Origin: Catonella morbi ATCC 51271
GTDB lineage: Bacteria > Bacillota > Clostridia > Lachnospirales > Lachnospiraceae
Assembly: GCF_000160035.2 (NCBI RefSeq)
Contig: NZ_KI535371.1
Coordinates: forward strand, 62,001-126,000
DNA length: 64,000 bases
Direction of reading: 5' to 3'
This document shows positions 36,318-44,580 of the stretch, in pieces. Under the pieces are notes generated by a model. That model did no database searches and was not told the origin of the DNA. It worked only from the letters and a program-made list of their open reading frames with translations. Both the position numbers and the translations under genes were made by a program. Each line of letters starts with the position of its first letter. Position 1 is the stretch's first letter.

Positions 36318-37358
36318 ATGGAAGTTAAAGATTTTTTTGTTGGTGAAGATGAAAAAATACTGGATGCAATGGAGCATCTCGGTGAACTGGCACTTAAGGT
36401 ACTCTTTATAGAACATGGGGGCAGACTTGCCGCGTCTCTGACAGACGGAGACATACGCAGATGGATATTAAACGGGGGTGACTTAAAAGAACCTGTTAAA
36501 AATGTGGCAAACTATGAGCCCAAGTATCTGGTACATGCCACAAGGGAGGCAGCCCTTGCCTTTCTTAAAGAAAAAAGCATAGAGGCTGTACCTATAGTAG
36601 ATGAAAAATTAAGAGTTATAGACATAGTTTTCTGGAATGAAACAGCTATCCCTGTGTGGAAGAATACCTTAAAAACTCCTGTTGTAATTATGGCCGGCGG
36701 ACAGGGAACCAGGCTTTATCCCTATACCAAGATTCTTCCAAAGCCCCTCATACCGGTGGGTGAACTTCCTATAGCGGAGATTATCATTAACCGTTTCAGA
36801 GAATACGGTTGTGAGGAATTTAACTTAGTCCTTAACCATAAGAAAAATATGATTAAGGCATATTTTAACGAGATAGAAAAAGATTATAAAATAAATTATA
36901 TAGATGAACCCCTTCCTCTGGGTACGGGAGGCGGAGTAAGGCTACTAAAGGGAAGGCTGAATGAAACTTTTTTCCTTACAAACTGTGATATCCTTATAAA
37001 TGAAGATATGAGCAAGATATATGAATTTCACAAGGAAAAGAAAAATCTTGTAACAATGATTTGTTCGCTAAAGACCTTTAAGCTTCCTTACGGTGTGGTG
37101 AATATAGAAGAGGGAGGCGGACTGCTCAGCTTTTCAGAGAAGCCTGAGTATTCATTTTTCACCAATACAGGCTGTTATATAGTAGAGCCTGAGGTTATGG
37201 ATGAGATAGAAGAAGGGGTAGCGGTAGGCTTTCCGGAGATTATCGAAAAGCTTAAAAATGGCGGTAAAAACGTGGGAATATATCCGATTAGTGAAAATGC
37301 CTGGCTTGATATGGGCGAAATAGATGAACTGGAGAAAATGAAGAGCAGACTGGAGTAG
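36318..37358 (+). CDS. sugar-1-phosphate nucleotidyltransferase with N-terminal CBS pair (PtmE-like)
   Basis: A 346-aa protein. Residues 1-115 contain a CBS pair (LASLTDGDIRRWILNGGDL, EAVPIVDEKLRVIDIVFW). The catalytic domain starts VVIMAGGQGTRLYPYTKILP with the G-G-x-G-T-R-L signature and the KPL(I/M)PVGELPI motif, then LGTGGGVRLL and LTNCDILINED. It is built like PtmE, the CBS-containing GlcN-1-P guanylyltransferase of the legionaminic acid pathway. ATG 36318 follows GATAGGAG. The next gene starts three bases after its stop. Confidence 0.8.
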   Translation: MEVKDFFVGEDEKILDAMEHLGELALKVLFIEHGGRLAASLTDGDIRRWILNGGDLKEPVKNVANYEPKYLVHATREAALAFLKEKSIEAVPIVDEKLRVIDIVFWNETAIPVWKNTLKTPVVIMAGGQGTRLYPYTKILPKPLIPVGELPIAEIIINRFREYGCEEFNLVLNHKKNMIKAYFNEIEKDYKINYIDEPLPLGTGGGVRLLKGRLNETFFLTNCDILINEDMSKIYEFHKEKKNLVTMICSLKTFKLPYGVVNIEEGGGLLSFSEKPEYSFFTNTGCYIVEPEVMDEIEEGVAVGFPEIIEKLKNGGKNVGIYPISENAWLDMGEIDELEKMKSRLE

Positions 37359-37361
37359 TGT

Positions 37362-38666
37362 ATGAGAAAGAAGGTGCTGATATATCCCTGTGGTACGGAA
37401 ATAGCCTTTGAAATATATAATTCCGTAAAATATTCCACTTTTTTTGAAGTCTACGGCGGAAGCTCGGACTATGACCATGGACATTTCGTTTACGATAAAT
37501 TGGTAGAGAAGCTTCCGTTTATCACAGATAACAGCAGCAGGGAGGAAGTAAGCAAGTTTAATGCGGCGGTAAAGAATTATGGTTTTGACTTCATCTATCC
37601 GGCTATGGACGGTGTACTTACCGTATTTGCAAGGTACAGGGAAGAACTGGATGCCGTCCTTGTGGCTCCGGATGCCTTTACTTCGGAGGCGGCCAGAAGA
37701 AAGAGCAAGACCTATGAGCTGCTTAAAGGGATAATTCCCCTTCCAAGGCTGTATAAGGAGGATGAAATCCCTGAAAAATACCCTGTATTTACAAAGCCTG
37801 ATATAGCACAGGGCTCAAAGGGGGCAAGAAGGATAGATACAAGAGAAATATATCTTTCTCTTAGAAATTCAGGAGAAATATCCGACAATCTGGTGCTTGA
37901 ATACCTGCCCGGAAAAGAATATACCATAGACTGTTTTACAAACCTTGAGGGCAGACTTGTATATGCAAGAGGGAGAGGGCGAAACCGTATAAAGACAGGA
38001 ATCAGTGTAAATACGGAACTGGTGGCTGAATCAGAAAACAGGATATTTTGGGAGCTTGCGGAGAAGATAAATTCAGTACTCCACCAAAGAGGAGGATGGT
38101 TTTTCCAACTCAGAGAGGCAGAAAACGGAGAGCTTAAGCTTCTTGAAGTATCTGCGAGGATAGCGGGAACTTCTGCAATAACACGCAATATAGGGGTAAA
38201 TCTTCCTTTACTTACCCTCTTTACCTTTAGCGGGCAGAACATAGAGGATATTATTATAAATGATTACAAGATAGAGTTGGACAGGGCATTTGCCAATTCC
38301 TATCGTATCAGTCTTGAATATGAGAGAGTTTATATAGATTTTGATGATACACTTATATGGAATGGAAAAGTTAATCTAAGGCTGATTTCATTCCTGTATC
38401 AATGCCTGAATGAAGGCAAGAAACTAATTCTCATCACAAGGCATAGCGGAGATTTGACGGAAGAACTTATTAAATACAGGCTTTCAAACCTCTTTGATGA
38501 AATTATTCATTTAAACAAAACAGAACAAAAAAGTGATTTTGTTGATAAAACAGGTGCAATTCTTATAGATGACTCTTACGGAGAGAGAAAAGAAGTACAT
38601 GAAAGGCTTGGTATACCTGTATTTGACGTACCTATGACAGAATGCTTGATAAAATCTGATGACTGA
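37362..38666 (+). CDS. ATP-grasp protein fused to a HAD-like domain
   Basis: A 434-aa fusion. Residues 1-310 form an ATP-grasp ligase/carboxylase fold: SKTYELLKGIIPLPRLYKED, the phosphate-binding PVFTKPDIAQGSKGARRI, LVLEYLPGKEYTIDCF, and LKLLEVSARIAGTSAITRNI with the metal ligands. From about 320 a HAD-type domain begins with YIDFDDTLIWNG (DxDDT nucleophile motif) and later ITRHSGDL and LIDDSYGERKEV. Ligase plus phosphatase in one chain suggests synthesis of an activated sugar or amino-acyl intermediate. No pathway role is known to me. Sandwiched between the nucleotidyltransferase and neuB, so likely in nonulosonate assembly. Confidence 0.75.
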   Translation: MRKKVLIYPCGTEIAFEIYNSVKYSTFFEVYGGSSDYDHGHFVYDKLVEKLPFITDNSSREEVSKFNAAVKNYGFDFIYPAMDGVLTVFARYREELDAVLVAPDAFTSEAARRKSKTYELLKGIIPLPRLYKEDEIPEKYPVFTKPDIAQGSKGARRIDTREIYLSLRNSGEISDNLVLEYLPGKEYTIDCFTNLEGRLVYARGRGRNRIKTGISVNTELVAESENRIFWELAEKINSVLHQRGGWFFQLREAENGELKLLEVSARIAGTSAITRNIGVNLPLLTLFTFSGQNIEDIIINDYKIELDRAFANSYRISLEYERVYIDFDDTLIWNGKVNLRLISFLYQCLNEGKKLILITRHSGDLTEELIKYRLSNLFDEIIHLNKTEQKSDFVDKTGAILIDDSYGERKEVHERLGIPVFDVPMTECLIKSDD

Positions 38667-38686
38667 AATTAAGGAGTGACAAAGTA

Positions 38687-39685
38687 ATGAGCGTGCTTAT
38701 TATTGCCGAGGCAGGAGTTAATCACAACGGAAGTCTTGATTTAGCCTTAAAAATGGTTGATGAAGCAAAGAGGGCGGGAGCGGATATTGTTAAATTTCAG
38801 ACAGCCATACCTGAAAATGTCATTTCAAAATATGCGGACAAGGCGGAATATCAGAAGAAAACTACGGGAAATGAAGAAAGTCAGCTTGAAATGTGTAAGC
38901 GGATTCACCTTAAGCTTTCGGATTATGATATTATAAAGAAGTATTGCGAAGAAGCAGGGATTGAATTTTTATCAACCCCTTTTGATTTGGAAAGTATAGA
39001 CTATCTTGAAAAATTAGGTATGAAGCTTTGGAAGATACCATCAGGAGAAATAACCAATCTTCCGTATCTGATTAAGATAGCAAAAACAGGTAGGCCTGTT
39101 ATTATGTCTACGGGAATGGCTGAGCTTAAGGAAGTAGAGGAAGCTGTAAATGTACTTAAGGAGAATGGAGCGGGAGAGATAACCCTGCTTCACTGCACAA
39201 CTGAGTATCCGGCGCCTTTTGAATCTGTGAATCTAAGGGCTATGAATACACTTCGTGAAAAATTCGGAACTGAGGTAGGATATTCAGACCATACGGTAGG
39301 CTTTGAAGCAGCGGTGGCAGCAGTCGTACTTGATGCATCTGTTATAGAGAAGCATTTTACGTTAAATCACAACATGGAAGGACCTGACCATAAGGCAAGT
39401 CTTGAGCCGGAAGAGTTTGAAGTTATGGTAAATAACATAAGGCTGATTGAAAAAGCCCTGGGAGACGGAGTGAAACAGCCTGCAGAAGCCGAGAAAAAGA
39501 ATATAGCCATAGCCAGAAAGAGCATAGTAGCTGCCAGGGATATTAAAAAGGGAGAAATTTTTACCGAGGATAATATAACTGTCAAACGTCCCGGAAGCGG
39601 GATAAGCCCTATGAAATGGTTTGAAGTTCTGGGAACTGAGGCTGTCAGAGATTTTGGAGAAGATGAACTTATAGAGCTTTCTTAG
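38687..39685 (+). CDS. neuB: N-acetylneuraminate/legionaminate synthase family protein
   Basis: A 332-aa enzyme. The TIM-barrel NeuB domain carries LIIAEAGVNHNGSLDLALKM, ADIVKFQTAIPENVISK, LSTPFDLESIDYLE, KIPSGEITNLPYL and LHCTTEYPAP; the C-terminal SAF antifreeze-like domain begins RKSIVAARDIKKGEIF. It condenses phosphoenolpyruvate with an N-acylated hexosamine to a nine-carbon nonulosonic acid. Whether the product is sialic or legionaminic acid is not decided by the sequence. ATG 38687 follows AAGGAGTG, 20 bp after the ATP-grasp gene. Confidence 0.92.
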   Translation: MSVLIIAEAGVNHNGSLDLALKMVDEAKRAGADIVKFQTAIPENVISKYADKAEYQKKTTGNEESQLEMCKRIHLKLSDYDIIKKYCEEAGIEFLSTPFDLESIDYLEKLGMKLWKIPSGEITNLPYLIKIAKTGRPVIMSTGMAELKEVEEAVNVLKENGAGEITLLHCTTEYPAPFESVNLRAMNTLREKFGTEVGYSDHTVGFEAAVAAVVLDASVIEKHFTLNHNMEGPDHKASLEPEEFEVMVNNIRLIEKALGDGVKQPAEAEKKNIAIARKSIVAARDIKKGEIFTEDNITVKRPGSGISPMKWFEVLGTEAVRDFGEDELIELS

Positions 39686-39754
39686 AATTATAGACTTGAA
39701 ATAGGCTTGCCAATCTATTCTACAACTATAGAACAAATAAGGAGGATGAAGACC

Positions 39755-40936
39755 ATGAAAAAACTGGCTGTAGTGACAACCACAAGGGCTGATTATGGCC
39801 TGCTTCATCCTGTTATAAAAGGTTTTAGGAAGCTTGAAGATGAAGCTTTTAAACTTATTCTCATAGTTACAGGCACTCATTTGGTGGAAAAATTCGGTTA
39901 TACAGTGTCTGAAATTGAAAATGACGGATTTAGGATAGATTATAAAATAAAAACAGCTATGAATTCAGGAAGTAATGAGGAGATTGCAGAAAATATTTCT
40001 ACTGTGATGACGGAACTGACCAAAGTATTTGAAGCTGAAAAGCCGGACGGAGTTATGATTTTGGGTGACAGGTATGAGATGCTCGGAGTTGCAACAGCGA
40101 GTCTTATAACCTCTTCTCCCATCCTTCATATAAGCGGAGGGGATACCACAGAGGGTGCAATAGATGAATATATAAGGCATGCACTTACCAAGATGAGCTA
40201 TTTACATTTTACTACCAATGAAACCTCGAAAAAACGTGTAATTCAGATGGGAGAGGAACCTGAAAGGGTTTTTAATGTAGGCTCCACAAGTATAGATAAT
40301 ATTTTTAATGAAAAACTTTTAACTCAGAAAAAAGCCCTTGAAAGCATAGGACTTACAGCAGATAAATATATAATATGCACCTATCACCCGGTCACCCTCT
40401 TGACTTCAGACGGATTAAAAGAAGTGGAACTACTGGCGGGAGTATTGGATGAATTTGTAAAGAAAGGCTATCATATTATAGTTACCAAGGCAAACGCGGA
40501 TTTGGGCGGAAACAGGATAAATGAATTTTGGGATGAGATTGCAGCAAAAAATACGGGATTTTCAGTATTTGCGTCCCTTGGAAGGCTTCGCTATCTATCT
40601 CTGGTAAAATATGCTTCGGCTGTAGTAGGCAATTCTTCTTCAGGCATAGTGGAAGTGCCGGCTCTTAAAGTGCCGGTAATAGATATCGGAAGCAGACAGA
40701 AAGGAAGAACAAGAAGTAATGCTGTGTTGGAAGTAAATTTAGATGATGATGGCAGGAAATTAACGGAAACTCTTGAATTTGCCCTAAGCGAAGAGGGAAG
40801 GCTGAGAGCAGAGCAGGGAGACAGCCCATATGGGGAAGGAAGGGCAGCAGAACAAATAGTCGGTATAACCATGGACTATCTTAAGAAAGGGATGAATTTA
40901 AGCAAGAGCTTTTATTTGCCGGAAAACTATGAATAA
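39755..40936 (+). CDS. neuC: hydrolysing UDP-N-acetylglucosamine 2-epimerase (NeuC/LegG-like)
   Basis: A 393-aa GT-B-fold epimerase. It opens KKLAVVTTTRADYGLLHPVI, with TGTHLVEKFGYT, VMILGDRYEMLGVATASLIT, HISGGDTTEGAIDEYIRHAL and the GNSSSGIVEVPALKVPVIDI/GSRQKGR motif of hydrolysing epimerases. It releases ManNAc (or its diacetamido relative) from the UDP sugar, feeding NeuB upstream. ATG 39755 follows AAGGAGGATG; ATG 39746 is a weaker alternative. Its last bases overlap the deacetylase gene by eight. Confidence 0.9.
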   Translation: MKKLAVVTTTRADYGLLHPVIKGFRKLEDEAFKLILIVTGTHLVEKFGYTVSEIENDGFRIDYKIKTAMNSGSNEEIAENISTVMTELTKVFEAEKPDGVMILGDRYEMLGVATASLITSSPILHISGGDTTEGAIDEYIRHALTKMSYLHFTTNETSKKRVIQMGEEPERVFNVGSTSIDNIFNEKLLTQKKALESIGLTADKYIICTYHPVTLLTSDGLKEVELLAGVLDEFVKKGYHIIVTKANADLGGNRINEFWDEIAAKNTGFSVFASLGRLRYLSLVKYASAVVGNSSSGIVEVPALKVPVIDIGSRQKGRTRSNAVLEVNLDDDGRKLTETLEFALSEEGRLRAEQGDSPYGEGRAAEQIVGITMDYLKKGMNLSKSFYLPENYE

Positions 40937-41900
40937 ACTGTATATTTCAATGTATCATTACACCAGATACATCAAAAACAGCCGCTATCCCTCTATAAAG
41001 GGACTGGAAACGGAAGATTTTAAGAAACAGCTTGATTTTTTTAAGGAAAATTTTAACGTAGTAACCATGGAAGAGGTAATCGAGGCGGTTCAAGAGGGAA
41101 AGAGGCTTCCTGAAAAAGCCCTGCTTCTGACCTTTGATGATGGTTATACAGATAATTATACGGTAGCCCTTCCACTACTTTTGGAAAGGGGATTGCAAGG
41201 CTCTTTCTTTGTACCGGCAAAGCCGCTTGTTAGTGCAGGACTTTTGGAAGTAAACAAGATACATTTTACTCTGGCAAAAGGAAATGAGAAGGAAATTGTA
41301 AATGATATACTGGATTATTCTTTGAAAATAAAAGAAAAGCTGAAGGAAAAGCTAAACATAGCTAACAGAGATATTTCTGAGGAACTGTATAAAAGATATG
41401 CGGTTTCAAACGGAAGAGATACCGTGGATACAAGTTTCATAAAGAAAATGCTTCAGGAAGTCCTGCCTGCGGGAAACAGAACTGAGATTATTGATATCTT
41501 GTTTGATAAATATGTTGACGTATCCGAGGAAGTGCTTGCAAATGAACTCTATGTTAATAAAACTCAGCTGAAAGTAATGAAAAAACTGGGAATGTTTATA
41601 GGAGTGCATGGCTATGAGCATAATCACTTAGCTCTGCTTTCAGAGGAAGAGCAGAAAAAAGACCTGGAAGCAGCTCTTTGTGTAATGAAGGAGTTTATAG
41701 ATGAGGATGCCTGGGTAATGAATTATCCGTACGGAAGCTACAATGAAACCACCTTAAGACTTGCAAAAAGTCTGGGAGCGGTACTGGGGCTTACCACAAG
41801 GAGAGGGATAGCAGACATAAAGTCTGATTCTGCGTTAGAACTGGCAAGGTTTGACTGCAATGATTTTCCGCCTAAGAGTGAGGGGTATTCTCTGTTTTAA
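40929..41900 (+). CDS. polysaccharide deacetylase family protein
   Basis: A 323-aa NodB-homology protein. The metal/catalytic motif LLLTFDDGYTDNYTVALPLL is at about 57-76, the second motif is IGVHGYEHNHLALL (H-x3-H type, about 222), and the third is VMNYPYGSYNETTLRLAKSL. No signal peptide, so it probably acts on a cytoplasmic sugar precursor, unlike peptidoglycan deacetylases. Starts at ATG 40929 inside the end of neuC, with GGAAAA upstream. Last catalytic gene of this glycan operon. Confidence 0.85.
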   Translation: MNKLYISMYHYTRYIKNSRYPSIKGLETEDFKKQLDFFKENFNVVTMEEVIEAVQEGKRLPEKALLLTFDDGYTDNYTVALPLLLERGLQGSFFVPAKPLVSAGLLEVNKIHFTLAKGNEKEIVNDILDYSLKIKEKLKEKLNIANRDISEELYKRYAVSNGRDTVDTSFIKKMLQEVLPAGNRTEIIDILFDKYVDVSEEVLANELYVNKTQLKVMKKLGMFIGVHGYEHNHLALLSEEEQKKDLEAALCVMKEFIDEDAWVMNYPYGSYNETTLRLAKSLGAVLGLTTRRGIADIKSDSALELARFDCNDFPPKSEGYSLF

Positions 41901-41946
41901 AATTAGGAACATATTAATCAATTTTTATAAATGAAAGGGGTAATTT

Positions 41947-42441
41947 ATGGAACTGGTATTTGAAAAACTGCCAAAGAATTTGCAGGAAATGATGGAGCTG
42001 GAATATGCTTCTTTAGCAAAGCCCGAATATGCGCCGGCATTGTACCTTGCGGCGGTGAAGGCGTATGTGGAGGATAAGGAAGCTGCTTATGAAATGATTA
42101 GGTATTTGCAGGGACCGAGAGAATTTACCGGTATGGATAAGCAGTTCCTTAAAGACAGAATGTGTGACAAGGCAGACTATATAGTTGAATCGTATTTTAA
42201 GGGCTCAACTGTGCAAAATAATTATACGCCTACTCTGCCTTATACTGTATCATTAACTGAAAATCCCTACAGTTATTCTGTAGAGGGTTATGTAAAGCTC
42301 TTTCTCAGGTCGGCGGGAGCAGACAGTGAAAGACCGGTTGTTGTGAGGCTGAAACCGTCCACGGGACAGTGGTTCCTTTGGGAACAGTCCTCTGTGCTTA
42401 TGGGCATAAGAATTCCTGTAGCAAAGGATCCTTGGGCTTAG
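41947..42441 (+). CDS. hypothetical protein (DUF6935-like)
   Basis: A 164-aa cytoplasmic protein. The C-terminal half (VKLFLRSAGADSERPVVVRL, STGQWFLWEQSSVLMGIRIP, ending KDPWA) resembles DUF6935, common in Lachnospiraceae and of unknown role; the first half is helical. ATG 41947 follows AAAGGGG. It lies between the deacetylase and a convergent gene and may be the last gene of the cluster or separate. Confidence 0.6.
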   Translation: MELVFEKLPKNLQEMMELEYASLAKPEYAPALYLAAVKAYVEDKEAAYEMIRYLQGPREFTGMDKQFLKDRMCDKADYIVESYFKGSTVQNNYTPTLPYTVSLTENPYSYSVEGYVKLFLRSAGADSERPVVVRLKPSTGQWFLWEQSSVLMGIRIPVAKDPWA

Positions 42442-42523
42442 CAGAGCTGCCTGCTATTTATTGCTAAAGACAATCTGCCATATGACAAATGTATCTGTAC
42501 ATATGGCAGATATATGGAATATT

Positions 42524-42811
42524 TTATTTTTTACGGGCCGGGTTCTCAGGAAACCAGCCCTTTTTTACACGTTCTTCCTGTTCAATAAGCTCTTTTATAC
42601 TCCAAAGGCAGGAGATACCAAAGACAGCTATAAGTCCGCTTATAATTGAGTTTGATACAAACAGAGAAAGAACAAGAGAAGCCAGGCCGACTATCAGAAA
42701 CAATGGCCAGATATTTTTTGAAAAATAATATTCTCCCTTAACTACTATTACATGGAAGCAACCAATAAGTAAAAATGTGGCTACACCAATTATAAGTCCA
42801 TAAAAATTCAT
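42524..42811 (-). CDS. DUF4491 family small membrane protein
   Basis: A 95-aa protein with three hydrophobic segments and the family hallmarks MNFYGLIIGVATFLLIG, GEYYFSKNIWPLF and the C-terminal SIKELIEQEERVKKGWFPENP. The function is unknown; the family is a conserved inner-membrane protein of gut clostridia. ATG 42811 follows GGGAGGAAAT on the minus strand; an upstream start lacks a site. Confidence 0.85.
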   Translation of the reverse strand: MNFYGLIIGVATFLLIGCFHVIVVKGEYYFSKNIWPLFLIVGLASLVLSLFVSNSIISGLIAVFGISCLWSIKELIEQEERVKKGWFPENPARKK

Positions 42812-42911
42812 ATTTCCTCCCGGTATGTTTAAAAGTTTTGCCATCAGAACGGCAAAAGTAGTATAGCATAACTAAGGCTGGATTAGAACATGCTAACTAA
42901 TAAAAAAACTA

Positions 42912-43961
42912 TTAATTAGGTCTGTCCTGATCTCCGTCACCCTTCATAAATACAGTGTTTTCATAAGGAGAACGTACATAGATATCTATGTTCTCCGCTA
43001 CAAAAGGTGAAAAATAGTTAGGTATTATATTGGTATCATCTTCTTTTCTTTCGCTAAAACCTGCTGAAATTATGTATTTTTCTTCAAAACCGTAGGTATA
43101 CAGGTCGATATATTCATAATTTTCGCTTTTTATAAGATTTTTCAAAAAAATTCCAAGATTTGAGAATAAGCTTTGCTCCCCGATATAATCAACTATCCTA
43201 AGAGCCTTGCTTTGAAGGGCATTTTCTTCCCTGAGCACTATCAGAGCTTTGGCTTCATTCTCCGAAGAAGTGATTTCATACACCATATATTCCCTGATTG
43301 GATGTAAGAAGAACCTTTTATTTATATACCAAAGGTCTTTGTAGGGTACAGCTTCTTTATCGGGAACAAAACCTGAAGCTATTTCTTCTATATTATATAT
43401 GGGTTTAATAATGACAGACTCTGCCTTGACATCTGTATATTCTCTTATAGGCTTATAAGATATTTTAGCTATTTTGAAACTGTTGTCCTCTAACATTGTT
43501 TCATTTAGCAGATAATAATGTTTCATCTTGGCTACAAACTCCTTAAATGCCACCTTTCTTATAACAGCAGAGGTGTTTTTGTTAATACCTATTCCTATAT
43601 TATAACGGTGAGGATATATAAGTTTAAGTCTTTTGATTAGTTCTATCCCCAAGAAGGGGAGATTACCCACTTCGACCACAACCTTCCATATACTTCCCCA
43701 TATATCCCTTTTAGATACATCCTCAGTATCGGAGCAGGGCAGGAAGCCGCACATACCACATATCTTATGGTTTACTTTGTTTTTAGCTATTATAATATGA
43801 AGTGTTACCTTATCTTTATCTAAGAATTCATAATTAAAAAGCTCTTTATTGACAGAAAGAATATGTCCTCTTTTCCAGTGCTTATCTAAAAAGCCCATAA
43901 TTTCGGCGGCTTCATCCGCTCTTGCAAGCCTTATATCATATTGTTCATCAAATCTGTTCAT
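42912..43961 (-). CDS. GNAT-like protein of a surface-glycan locus
   Basis: A 349-aa protein. The N-terminal ~150 residues look like a GNAT acetyltransferase (YDIRLARADEAAEIMGFLDK, HKICGMCGFLPCS, PHRYNIGIGINKNTSAVIRK). The second half is a related domain ending with the conserved tail VFMKGDGDQDRPN, seen in proteins encoded with nonulosonate and O-antigen genes. It probably acylates or transfers to a sugar intermediate; the substrate is unknown. ATG 43961 follows TAGGAG. It faces the glycan operon convergently and may serve it. Confidence 0.65.
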   Translation of the reverse strand: MNRFDEQYDIRLARADEAAEIMGFLDKHWKRGHILSVNKELFNYEFLDKDKVTLHIIIAKNKVNHKICGMCGFLPCSDTEDVSKRDIWGSIWKVVVEVGNLPFLGIELIKRLKLIYPHRYNIGIGINKNTSAVIRKVAFKEFVAKMKHYYLLNETMLEDNSFKIAKISYKPIREYTDVKAESVIIKPIYNIEEIASGFVPDKEAVPYKDLWYINKRFFLHPIREYMVYEITSSENEAKALIVLREENALQSKALRIVDYIGEQSLFSNLGIFLKNLIKSENYEYIDLYTYGFEEKYIISAGFSERKEDDTNIIPNYFSPFVAENIDIYVRSPYENTVFMKGDGDQDRPN

Positions 43962-44031
43962 AACAACTCCTATAAATATTAATATGATGCTGATACATAC
44001 TTTACTATATTTCCCGGGTTTTGTACATAAG

Positions 44032-44103
44032 CCCCAATTATCCGCACTATAGGTCACAGACCTCTTATCCTGCGTAGTACAGTAGGATAACTGTATACGA
44101 CAC
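44032..44103. repeat. dispersed repeat, family A, partial copy (left end)
   Basis: CCCCAATTATCCGCACTATAGG, the GGTCACAGACCTCTTATCCTGC block and ACAGTAGGATAACTGTAT match the left part of 34159-34335 and the inside of 51231-51393. The right half is missing. Confidence 0.6.
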
Positions 44104-44400
44104 TGCCTTAATTTTGCCTTATTTCTGACCCGGTAATGTAAGAAAGGGCTATTATAACACTAAAACTTTATCACAAAAGGAGGTTTTTTTGTATAATATT
44201 ATGAAATATGAATTTAATCTTGCTTTTTGAAAATAAATGGTGTATTATATAGTCAAGGTTACAAATTGGTTACAAAATAGGCTTTTTGTAATCTGGGAGA
44301 AACTAATAATTATTTTTTTCAGATTAGCCTAAAGGCGGGTATCTATAAGGGTTTAGATATGAGTCATTTGAAAAAAATAAAAAAAGTTTCAAAAAGGTGT

Positions 44401-44436
44401 TAAGTTTTTAATCTCTCTGTCCGATATAATTTGTGT
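44401..44436 (+). promoter_or_regulatory. promoter of the major secreted protein gene
   Basis: TATAAT at 44425-44430 with an upstream TTAAG (44400). The string CCGATATAAT also fits a sigma-D (flagellar-type) -10 box CCGATAT. Either way a long (about 145-base) leader follows. From 44104 to 44400 I see no gene. Confidence 0.45.
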
Positions 44437-44466
44437 AAGTCGAAACAATGAGACAATAAGCTAGAC

Positions 44467-44549
44467 AGATTACCTTAGCGTACATAGGGTAAGATGATAG
44501 CCAGCCAGGGATGGTGCAAGGGAGATTATCTTAGCGTATATAGGATGAG
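44467..44549 (+). promoter_or_regulatory. two repeated hairpins in the 5' leader
   Basis: AGATTACCTTAGCGTACATA (from 44467) and AGATTATCTTAGCGTATATA (from 44523) are imperfect direct repeats. Each can fold with TTACC/GGTAA and TTATC/GATGA stems around a conserved UUAGCGUAYAUAG loop. The stem change C to U is matched by G to A on the other arm, i.e. compensatory. They lie 30-110 bases before the start codon of an abundant surface protein. Confidence 0.5.
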
Positions 44550-44580
44550 GTCCCGTCAATAATAAGGAGGTTATTTAATC

